Assembly: GCA_018399635.1 (NCBI GenBank)
Contig: JAGYOH010000005.1
Location: 1 to 64,000, forward strand
Direction: 5' to 3'
Length of the DNA stretch: 64,000 nt
From: Clostridia bacterium
GTDB taxonomy: Bacteria > Bacillota > Clostridia > Peptostreptococcales > Acidaminobacteraceae
Numbering within the stretch: position 1 is the stretch's first letter; every line of letters begins with the position of its first letter. The position numbers were made by a program, and so were the translations under genes. Under the pieces are notes generated by a model. It searched no databases and was not told where the DNA came from. It worked only from the letters and a program-made list of their open reading frames with translations. Shown here piece by piece: positions 24,272 to 30,753 of this stretch.

Positions 24272-25378
24272 ATGATGATCAAAATACACAACAAATCCTC
24301 AAAACCCGACAATATCGTCCTGAAGGAACATCAGCTGGTGGAAAAGATTCTCAGTATCGAATCCGCCCTCCCCTCCTTCATGGCGGATTATCTGCTCTAT
24401 CTCAAGGGGGCCGTGGCCCTTTCCACCCGTTATGCCTATCTCATCGATATCCGCTTTTTCTTCGATTATCTGGTGACGATGAGCCCCTTGACCGGAGCTT
24501 CGCAGATCAAGGATATCTCCCTGGAGGAAATCGATGCCGTCAAGGCCAGGGACCTCAATTATTTCATCGGTGACTACTGTGCCCGCTACTACAAGGAAAA
24601 CCGGGACCAGTTGACGGTCTACGAAAACAGCAACCGCGCCCTTTCACGAAAAAAATCCTCCCTCACCTCATTGTTCAAATTTCTGTATCGCAATGAAATG
24701 ATCCATCACAACATCGTGGAAGGCCTCAATCCCATCAAATTGCCCAAGCCCCAGCCGGATGCCATCAAAAGACTCTACGTCGAGGAGATGTACCGGTTGA
24801 TCGAGGTGGTTTCCAAGGGCATCGGCCTTACTCAGACCGAAATGAAATACTGGGAAAAGACCAAAAGAAGAGACAAGGCCGTCATCATGCTTTTCATCAC
24901 CTACGGCCTCAGGCTCAAGGAACTCCAGGAGTTGAACCTCTCCTCCTTCAATTTCAAACGGCACGAATTCACCATCTATCGAAAAAGGGGCAAGGAATCC
25001 ACCATGCCCCTCAATGATTCGGTCATCAAGGTCCTTCGGGAATACCTCGAACTCGAGCGCCCCAAGGACGCTTCAGAGGAAGACGCCCTCTTTTTATCCC
25101 TGCAAAAGAAACGGATGACTGAACGCGCCATCCGGATTCTGGTCAAAAAATACACCGCCATCGCCATGGACCAGCCCCGCAAGGACGGCTACAGTCCCCA
25201 CAAGCTCCGGGCGACGGCTGCCAGCACCCTGATCGAATTCGGCTTCTCCATTTACGATGTTCAAAACCTGCTTGACCACGAAAATGTCACCACGACACAG
25301 CTTTACGCCGCCCACAGGAAAAATTCAAAGCAGGACATCATCGCCAATTTCGAACTCGACAAGCACGAGGAGGATTAG
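24272..25378 (+). CDS. Tyrosine recombinase (XerC/D-like) with intact catalytic residues
   Basis: The 368-residue protein has a SAM-like N-terminal DNA-binding domain (about 35-165) and a C-terminal catalytic domain. Visible catalytic residues are Arg in YGLRLKELQEL, Lys in YRKRGKESTMPL, His and Arg in HKLRATAAS, His in LLDHENVTTTQLY, and the Tyr nucleophile in that last motif. It has a short insert (TQTEMKYWEKTKRR) before the catalytic Arg, longer than in XerC. The start is uncertain: ATGs at 24272 and 24275 follow GGTGAT, whereas the ATG at 24257 lies in the -10 box. It stands next to yneA/lexA, with no phage genes around, so a housekeeping or SOS-linked role is more likely than a prophage integrase. 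Confidence 0.9.
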   Translation: MMIKIHNKSSKPDNIVLKEHQLVEKILSIESALPSFMADYLLYLKGAVALSTRYAYLIDIRFFFDYLVTMSPLTGASQIKDISLEEIDAVKARDLNYFIGDYCARYYKENRDQLTVYENSNRALSRKKSSLTSLFKFLYRNEMIHHNIVEGLNPIKLPKPQPDAIKRLYVEEMYRLIEVVSKGIGLTQTEMKYWEKTKRRDKAVIMLFITYGLRLKELQELNLSSFNFKRHEFTIYRKRGKESTMPLNDSVIKVLREYLELERPKDASEEDALFLSLQKKRMTERAIRILVKKYTAIAMDQPRKDGYSPHKLRATAASTLIEFGFSIYDVQNLLDHENVTTTQLYAAHRKNSKQDIIANFELDKHEED

Positions 25379-25659
25379 AAATTGTCCGGTATCCTCAGGA
25401 CGTCTCCGGGCCGGATGACAAAGTTTTTCAGCCCGTTGACCACACCGATTTCATAGACCAGATCACGAACATCTTTTTGCGTAAATTTTCTGGCAATGTC
25501 CCAGACCGTGTCCCCTGTCTCCACTTCGTAATGGGTGAAGCTGGTGATTTCGTCACCGTGACTGGGGAACATGCTGATGGCCATGTTGATGGAACCCATT
25601 GACAACAACATTAGCAAAGCAATACTGAAGATAAAGCGTTTGACGTTGACAATTTTCAT
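25375..25659 (-). CDS. yneA: YneA-like LysM protein, probable SOS-induced cell-division inhibitor
   Basis: The 94-residue protein has an N-terminal membrane anchor (RFIFSIALLMLLSMGSINMAI) and a LysM domain (HYEVETGDTVWDIARKFTQ ... NFVIRPGDVLRIP) for peptidoglycan binding. Size, layout and divergent placement next to lexA match B. subtilis YneA, which halts division during the SOS response. Sequence similarity outside LysM is not judged here. The start is the ATG at 25659, with GGAGGT 7 nt upstream on the minus strand; the in-frame GTG at 25668 overlaps that SD. Its promoter holds an SOS box between -35 and -10. The stop overlaps that of the recombinase gene by a few bases. Confidence 0.85.
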   Translation of the reverse strand: MKIVNVKRFIFSIALLMLLSMGSINMAISMFPSHGDEITSFTHYEVETGDTVWDIARKFTQKDVRDLVYEIGVVNGLKNFVIRPGDVLRIPDNF

Positions 25660-25671
25660 GACAGCCACCTC

Positions 25672-25685
25672 CGAACAAGTGTTCT
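25672..25685. promoter_or_regulatory. LexA box 1, in the yneA leader
   Basis: CGAACAAGTGTTCT fits the SOS consensus exactly in the GAAC-N4-GTTC core. It lies downstream of the yneA -10 box, near its transcription start. Confidence 0.85.
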
Positions 25686-25691
25686 GACTCC

Positions 25692-25720
25692 AGTATACTA
25701 GAACAAGTGTTCTTTGTAAA
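25692..25720 (-). promoter_or_regulatory. Sigma-A promoter of yneA
   Basis: On the minus strand TTTACA (25720-25715), a 17-nt spacer and TATACT (25697-25692). LexA box 2 fills the spacer. Confidence 0.8.
25700..25713. promoter_or_regulatory. LexA box 2, inside the yneA promoter
   Basis: AGAACAAGTGTTCT, a perfect 14-bp palindrome apart from the central bases, sits between the -35 and -10 boxes of yneA. Confidence 0.9.
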
Positions 25721-25726
25721 GAAAAA

Positions 25727-25740
25727 AGAACGAATGTTTG
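25727..25740. promoter_or_regulatory. LexA box 3, overlapping the lexA -35
   Basis: AGAACGAATGTTTG is a slightly weaker SOS box (GAAC-N4-GTTT) that overlaps the first bases of the lexA -35 element and should autoregulate lexA. Confidence 0.8.
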
Positions 25741-25766
25741 ATTTTTTTTTTCGACTGGTGTATAAT
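25738..25766 (+). promoter_or_regulatory. Sigma-A promoter of lexA
   Basis: TTGATT (25738-25743), a 17-nt spacer and TATAAT (25761-25766). Confidence 0.8.
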
Positions 25767-25793
25767 ATTGCCATGAGATGAGGAGGGTTCGAA

Positions 25794-26417
25794 ATGACCA
25801 AAGAAGTTACCTTGAAACAGCAGAAGATTTTGGATTATATCAGAGATTTCACCCATGACAATGGTTATCCTCCTAGTGTGAGGGATATTTGCAAGGGAGT
25901 CGGTCTGAAATCCACCTCGACGGTCCACGGCTATCTCAAGCGGCTCAAAGACAAGGGAGTCATCACGAAGGACGACTCAAAGACCCGTTCCATCGTGCTG
26001 ATCGATGAGGCCAAGGATGACATGGCCTTCAGTTATTCCCAGGAATTCACCAAAATCCCCGTCCTAGGAAGAATTGCCGCCGGCGAGCCGATACTGGCCG
26101 ATGACAATATCCAGGACTATTACCCCATCCCCTCCGGTTTTCTCAAATCCAATGATTATTTCATGCTGACGGTCTCCGGTGAAAGCATGATCAATGCCGG
26201 AATATTCGACGGCGATTACGTTCTGGTACAGCCCCAGAGCAATGCCGACAACGGTGATATCGTGGTGGCCATGCTGGACGATTCCGCCACTGTCAAGACC
26301 TTTTACAAGGAAGACCAGATGATCCGGCTGCAGCCTCAAAACGATGCCATGAGCCCCATATACACCCAGAATGTCCAGGTGGTGGGCATCGTCAAGGGTG
26401 TTTTCCGTTTCATGTAA
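25794..26417 (+). CDS. lexA: LexA repressor
   Basis: LexA represses the SOS regulon and cleaves itself when RecA filaments form. The 207-residue protein has an N-terminal winged helix (QQKILDYIRDFTHDNGYPPSVRDI with the recognition helix near KSTSTVHGYL). The cleavage site is Ala96-Gly97 in RIAAGEP. The S24 protease dyad is the Ser of VSGESM (about 131) and the Lys of ATVKTF (about 168). AGGAGGG precedes the ATG at 25794. The three SOS boxes upstream and the one before recA make a complete SOS circuit in this window. A 17-bp terminator follows. Confidence 0.99.
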   Translation: MTKEVTLKQQKILDYIRDFTHDNGYPPSVRDICKGVGLKSTSTVHGYLKRLKDKGVITKDDSKTRSIVLIDEAKDDMAFSYSQEFTKIPVLGRIAAGEPILADDNIQDYYPIPSGFLKSNDYFMLTVSGESMINAGIFDGDYVLVQPQSNADNGDIVVAMLDDSATVKTFYKEDQMIRLQPQNDAMSPIYTQNVQVVGIVKGVFRFM

Positions 26418-26443
26418 ATCGGCTGAAAACTTTCAGACATCGC

Positions 26444-26483
26444 AAAGGAAGTGTCATCTTGAAAAGATGACACTTCCTTTTTT
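26444..26483. terminator. 17-bp bidirectional terminator between lexA and the ynbB-like gene
   Basis: AAAGGAAGTGTCATCTT (26444-26460) pairs perfectly with AAGATGACACTTCCTTT (26464-26480) over a 3-nt loop; T runs on both strands. Confidence 0.95.
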
Positions 26484-26494
26484 CTACCCTTCTT

Positions 26495-27751
26495 TCAATC
26501 CTTGTATATTCGGGCCAGGCCCATGAGGGCGCCGAGCTTGGAATGCTCATAGGTGAGTCCCCCCTGGAAATAGACGGTATAGGGCTCCCGCATGGGGGCG
26601 TCGGCGCTGAGCTCGATGGAGGATCCCTGGACGAAGGCCCCTGCCGCCATGATCACCGGAGACTGATAACCCGGCATGGCCCAGGGTTCCAGGCGGACAT
26701 GGGCGTCCACCGGCGCCGCGTTTTGAACCCCCTGGCAGAAGTCCACCACCTTGCCGGGTTCCTTCAGGACGATGCCCTGGATGATGTCACTGCGTTCGTC
26801 AGTGATTCCCGGCACGATTTCATAACCCAGGGTCAGGGCCATGCGGCCCAGCAGCAGGGCTCCCCTGAGAGCCGCATTCACCACCCCCGGGGCTAGAAAC
26901 AGTCCCTGAAGAACGATTCGTGTCTGACCGTAGCTGGTGCCCACCTCCTTGGCGATGCCGGGAGCCGTCAGTCGTTCAGCCACCCGGTTGATCCACTTCG
27001 CCCTGCCGGCGATGTAACCGCCGCTGAGGGCCAGGCCCCCTCCCGGATTCTTGATCAGGGATCCCGCCATGAGATCGGCTCCCACGTGGGTGGGTTCCCT
27101 GGTTTCGATGAACTCTCCGTAGCAGTTGTCCACCATCACCATGACGTCGGGGTGGCCCCTTTTGATGGTTTCAATGATGGCGGCCATCCGGTCCACGGTG
27201 ACGGCCCCCCGGGAACCGTACCCCCCCGATCGCTGGATATAGACCATCTTCACCCGGTGGCCCTCGAGATAGTCAAGGATGGCCCTTTCATCAAAGCCCC
27301 CACCCTCCATCAGGTCCACGGCGCTGAAGGTGATGCCGAAATCCATCAAGGTGGACTCTGACTCCCCGGCGATGCCGATGACTTCCTTGAGGGTGTCGTA
27401 GGGTTCCCCGGTAATGGAAAGCATATGGTCCTCAGGACGCAGCACCCCCCACAGGGCCAGACTGAGGGCGTGGGTGCCCGACACGATCTGAGGTCTCACC
27501 AGAGCGTCCTCCGTACCGAAAAGGGTGGCGTAGATCCTTTCCAGCTTGTCCCGGCCGATATCGTGGTAGCCGTAGCCCGTGGTCCAGTTGAAATCGTGAT
27601 CCGCCAGCTGATGGGTCTGCATGGCCTTGATCACCCGCAGCTGATTGTTTTCCTTGATGCTGTCCAATCTCTGAAAATCCTCCCGCAGCGCTTTTTCGGC
27701 CTCATCCTTGAGACGAACCAGGGCTTCGGGGATTCCAAAGCTTTCATACAT
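26495..27751 (-). CDS. PLP-dependent YnbB-like lyase (methionine gamma-lyase/aluminium resistance family)
   Basis: The 418-residue protein belongs to the fold-type I PLP family known as YnbB, often annotated as methionine gamma-lyase or aluminium resistance protein; its true substrate is uncertain. Visible features are RPQIVSGTHALSLALWGVL near the cofactor site, MVMVDNCYGEFIE with the PLP-contacting Asp, and SLIKNPGGGLALSGGYI with the Schiff-base Lys. AGGAGG precedes the ATG at 27751. In B. subtilis ynbB lies beside hfq and glnR, and the placement just downstream of hfq is the same here. The hfq terminator separates the two, but the SD-only gap suggests partial readthrough. Confidence 0.9.
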   Translation of the reverse strand: MYESFGIPEALVRLKDEAEKALREDFQRLDSIKENNQLRVIKAMQTHQLADHDFNWTTGYGYHDIGRDKLERIYATLFGTEDALVRPQIVSGTHALSLALWGVLRPEDHMLSITGEPYDTLKEVIGIAGESESTLMDFGITFSAVDLMEGGGFDERAILDYLEGHRVKMVYIQRSGGYGSRGAVTVDRMAAIIETIKRGHPDVMVMVDNCYGEFIETREPTHVGADLMAGSLIKNPGGGLALSGGYIAGRAKWINRVAERLTAPGIAKEVGTSYGQTRIVLQGLFLAPGVVNAALRGALLLGRMALTLGYEIVPGITDERSDIIQGIVLKEPGKVVDFCQGVQNAAPVDAHVRLEPWAMPGYQSPVIMAAGAFVQGSSIELSADAPMREPYTVYFQGGLTYEHSKLGALMGLARIYKD

Positions 27752-27765
27752 CTTCTCGTCCTCCT

Positions 27766-27797
27766 AAAAATAACTAAGGCTTTTCACCTTAGTTATC
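27766..27797 (-). terminator. Terminator of hfq
   Basis: On the minus strand TAACTAAGG, loop TGAAAAG, CCTTAGTTA, then TTTTTA; it includes the last bases of hfq. Confidence 0.75.
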
Positions 27798-28037
27798 TTC
27801 ATCGTAATCCGATTCTTTACTCATGAAATTGACTTCTTTGGCCGGAATCATGGTGGATATCGCGTGCTTGTAGATCATCTGCTGCTTGCCGTCGCTGTCA
27901 AGAATGATGGTGTAATTGTCGAAACCCTTGACCTGACCCCGGATCTGATAGCCGCTGATCAAAAATACCGTAATCATGGTGCGGTCTTTGCGCACCTGAT
28001 TCAAAAAAACATCCTGCAGGTTGATGGAACCTTTCAT
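27789..28037 (-). CDS. hfq: RNA chaperone Hfq
   Basis: The 82-residue protein is an Sm-like Hfq that assembles as a hexamer and binds small RNAs and mRNAs. Sm1 is seen in [40 protein letters not shown], and Sm2 contains the diagnostic YKHAIS motif (the usual family form is Y/FKHAIST). The tail ([10 protein letters not shown]) is short and acidic. AGGAGGGG lies before the ATG at 28037. miaA-hfq is the conserved order, and the genes continue mutS-mutL-miaA-hfq on one strand. Confidence 0.98.
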   Translation of the reverse strand: MKGSINLQDVFLNQVRKDRTMITVFLISGYQIRGQVKGFDNYTIILDSDGKQQMIYKHAISTMIPAKEVNFMSKESDYDEDN

Positions 28038-28064
28038 ACTACCCCTCCTTATGAGACCGTCCTC

Positions 28065-28979
28065 TCACAGGCGATCTTCTATATCTTTTAGCAACCGTCC
28101 TCGATCAGCATAGGTGTCTACTGAAAACCAGACCATTGCCTCATACTGCTTGAACCAGGTCAGCTGCCGTTTGGCATACCGCCTTGAATGCTGCTTCATG
28201 GCGGCGACGGTGGTTTCATAGGACATTTCTCCCCTGAGATAGGAAAGAATCTCTTTATATCCTATACCCTTCATACTGTTAAAAGTATCATCTAATCCTA
28301 AAGATTTCAAGTATTTCACTTCATCGACAAGCCCCTTTTCAAGCATGACCCCGACTCTTTCGTTGATTCTTTCGTAGAGTCTTTTGCGGTCCATGGTCAG
28401 GCCGATGAGAGCCATCCGGTAACGCGGATTTATTTGGAGGTTTTCTCCGTAGGATTTAGGCGAATGCATTTGAGACTTGAGTATTTCTATCCTCCGAATC
28501 ACCCGTTTGAGGTTGTTGGGATGGATGTTGGCGGCACCTTCCGGGTCCATGGCCTCGAGGATGCCGTGTACCCGCCCCTTCCCCCTGGCTTCAGCCAGAT
28601 CATAGAGGGTTTTTCTAAGAGTCGGATCCTGGCGGGTCTCGTTGAAATCCATCTGATAATAAAGGGCGCTCAGATAGAGTCCCGTCCCCCCGCTTAAAAC
28701 CGGCACCCTTCCCCTGGAATGGATCTCCTCCATGAGGGCTGACGCCCGCACCTGGTAGTCCCTGACGGTAAACTCGTCGAAGGGATTGACGGCGCCGAAG
28801 AGATGGTGGGGAACCCCCCCGAATTCCTCTTCAGCGGGCTTGGCCGAGCCGATATCCAGCAGGTCGTAGACCTGAACGGAATCCATATTGATGATTTCCC
28901 CCTTGACCCTCCTGGCCAGTTCGATGGTCAGATCGGTCTTGCCGACGGCGGTGGGTCCGGCCACGACGATCACTCTCAT
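28065..28979 (-). CDS. miaA: tRNA dimethylallyltransferase
   Basis: MiaA transfers dimethylallyl from DMAPP to A37 of tRNAs that read UNN codons. The 304-residue protein has the P-loop GPTAVGKT (about 7-14), the MDSVQVYDLLDIGSAKP segment with the catalytic Asp, and SGGTGLYLSAL. The C-terminal region includes RYAKRQLTWFK. The ATG at 28979 follows AGAGGTG and lies 4 nt after mutL. Its product i6A is the substrate of MiaB, encoded upstream in the same direction. The isoprenoid genes dxs, ispA and ispH in the window supply the precursor pathway. Confidence 0.98.
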   Translation of the reverse strand: MRVIVVAGPTAVGKTDLTIELARRVKGEIINMDSVQVYDLLDIGSAKPAEEEFGGVPHHLFGAVNPFDEFTVRDYQVRASALMEEIHSRGRVPVLSGGTGLYLSALYYQMDFNETRQDPTLRKTLYDLAEARGKGRVHGILEAMDPEGAANIHPNNLKRVIRRIEILKSQMHSPKSYGENLQINPRYRMALIGLTMDRKRLYERINERVGVMLEKGLVDEVKYLKSLGLDDTFNSMKGIGYKEILSYLRGEMSYETTVAAMKQHSRRYAKRQLTWFKQYEAMVWFSVDTYADRGRLLKDIEDRL

Positions 28980-28983
28980 GGCG

Positions 28984-30753
28984 TCACCTCTGGATCCTGA
29001 AGAAGATTTTTTCCAGTTCCCGGCCGGAGACCTCCACGATCAGGGGTCTGCCGTGGGGACAGGTCAGAGGATCCTCGAGGGTGGTGAGATCCTTGAGCAA
29101 GACCTCCACCTCAGGGGTTTCAATGCTGAAATTTCCCTTGATGGCCATTTTGCAGGCGTGCTGGATGATCGCCTCCTCGGTGAGCTGGTCGTAGCGGTAG
29201 GCCTTGTGGCGATAGTTGTCCAGAATTTCCAGGATCATGGTCCGGGCCTGGTCCAGGGTGAAGAGGGAGGGAATGCCCCGGATCAAGAGGTCCTTTTCAC
29301 CGAAGATTTCGAGATGGTAGCCGAAACGGGTGAAATCATCGAGTCTTTCCTCAATGAAGGCGATTTCTTCCGCCGACAGCCCCATGACTTCAGGGGTGAT
29401 GAGCCCCTGGGAATCCAGCGCCTCCCTGGCATACTGCTTCATGAAGCGTTCATAGAGGATTTTTTCATGGGCGGCGTGCTGGTCGATGAGGAACATGGAG
29501 GTCTCCTTTTCAAAAATCAGATAGGTTCCCAGGACCTGTCCGATGTAGTTGAGATTTCGAAAGACCCTGTACTTGTCCTCATCCTCCGGCTTGTTTCTGG
29601 CCGCCACGGTTTCTGCGGCGTACCGTTCAGCTTCCTGTCCCCTGGTCTCCTTCAGGCTCAACTGGTCATAGTCGGGCAAGCCGGGGGGCTGGGGAGATGG
29701 GACCTTATCGGTGGTCAGGGTCATCGGAGCCTTTGCCGGCGTCACCGTCGCCCGGCTGTGGCTCTCCTTCTTGTAGAGCTCTTCTCTGAAGGTCCTCGAA
29801 AGCTCTTCGGCGACGGCCTCCTCTTCATCGATCTTGACCATGAGCTTGGCGGGGTGAATGTTGACATCCAGCCTCCCCGGCTCCAGGGTCAGATACAAAA
29901 AGAAGACCGGAAATTTATGTCCGGGTATCAGAGCCCTGTAGGCCTCATTGAGAGCCATCAAGAGGATGTCATTCTCCACGTATCTCCGATTGACGAAGAG
30001 ATACTGCAAAGAGCGATTGCCTCTGTAATAGCCCAGATCCGTGGCATAGCCCCTGACTTCGACCCCTGAGATGACCGTTTCGAAGGCCAGCAGATGCTCA
30101 GTCAGTTCTCTGCCGTACAGGGTGTAGAGAATTCCTGGTATATCCCCCTTGCCCTGGGTATTGAAAACCAGTCTGCCCTCGTTCACATAGACGAACTGGA
30201 TGTCTGGATGAGACAGGGCGAAATGATGCATCACCCCATGGAGTTCCTGGTTGAGGCTTTTGTCACTTTTGAGAAACTTCTTTCTTCCCGGGAGATTGTA
30301 AAACAAGTCTTCAATGATCAGGGTGGTCCCTGGATTGGCCGCCACGATTTCCTGGTGATACATTTCACCCCTGAGCAGCTGGATCTTGAAGCCGGTTTTC
30401 TCCGCCGGCACCCTGGAAATCAACTGCACCTTTGAAACCGCCGCAATGGAGGCCAGGGCCTCACCCCTGAAACCCAGGGAATCGATTTGAGCGAGATCCT
30501 CGTCCCTGGCAATCTTGGAAGTGGCATGCCGCTCGAAAATCAAGGGGATGTCCTCGGGATGGATGCCCGTGCCGTCATCGGAGATTTTAATCAATCCCCT
30601 GCCTCCGGTTTCGACTTCCACTTGAATTTTTTTACTTCCGGCATCAATTGAATTTTCAACTAATTCCTTGATGACCGATGCCGGGGATTCTATGACCTCC
30701 CCTGCGGCGATTTTGTTGCTCAGATGGGGGGACATCTTTTGTATTCTCTTCAT
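28984..30753 (-). CDS. mutL: DNA mismatch repair protein MutL
   Basis: MutL couples MutS mismatch recognition to strand incision. The 589-residue protein has the GHKL ATPase motifs in order: ELVENSIDAGSKKI, DDGTGIHPEDI, RHATSKI and GFRGEALASIAAVS. The C-terminal domain contains the latent endonuclease motif DQHAAHEKILYE (about 415-426), with ACKMAIKG and CPHGRPL later. This marks it as a nicking MutL, as expected for bacteria without MutH. The start codon overlaps the mutS stop (ATGA), with AAAGGAG upstream, so the two are coupled. Confidence 0.98.
   Translation of the reverse strand: MKRIQKMSPHLSNKIAAGEVIESPASVIKELVENSIDAGSKKIQVEVETGGRGLIKISDDGTGIHPEDIPLIFERHATSKIARDEDLAQIDSLGFRGEALASIAAVSKVQLISRVPAEKTGFKIQLLRGEMYHQEIVAANPGTTLIIEDLFYNLPGRKKFLKSDKSLNQELHGVMHHFALSHPDIQFVYVNEGRLVFNTQGKGDIPGILYTLYGRELTEHLLAFETVISGVEVRGYATDLGYYRGNRSLQYLFVNRRYVENDILLMALNEAYRALIPGHKFPVFFLYLTLEPGRLDVNIHPAKLMVKIDEEEAVAEELSRTFREELYKKESHSRATVTPAKAPMTLTTDKVPSPQPPGLPDYDQLSLKETRGQEAERYAAETVAARNKPEDEDKYRVFRNLNYIGQVLGTYLIFEKETSMFLIDQHAAHEKILYERFMKQYAREALDSQGLITPEVMGLSAEEIAFIEERLDDFTRFGYHLEIFGEKDLLIRGIPSLFTLDQARTMILEILDNYRHKAYRYDQLTEEAIIQHACKMAIKGNFSIETPEVEVLLKDLTTLEDPLTCPHGRPLIVEVSGRELEKIFFRIQR

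Noticed and set aside
24272-25378. Prophage or integrative element marked by the tyrosine recombinase
   Set aside because: No phage or plasmid genes, attachment repeats or tRNA are nearby, and the flanks are ordinary core genes.
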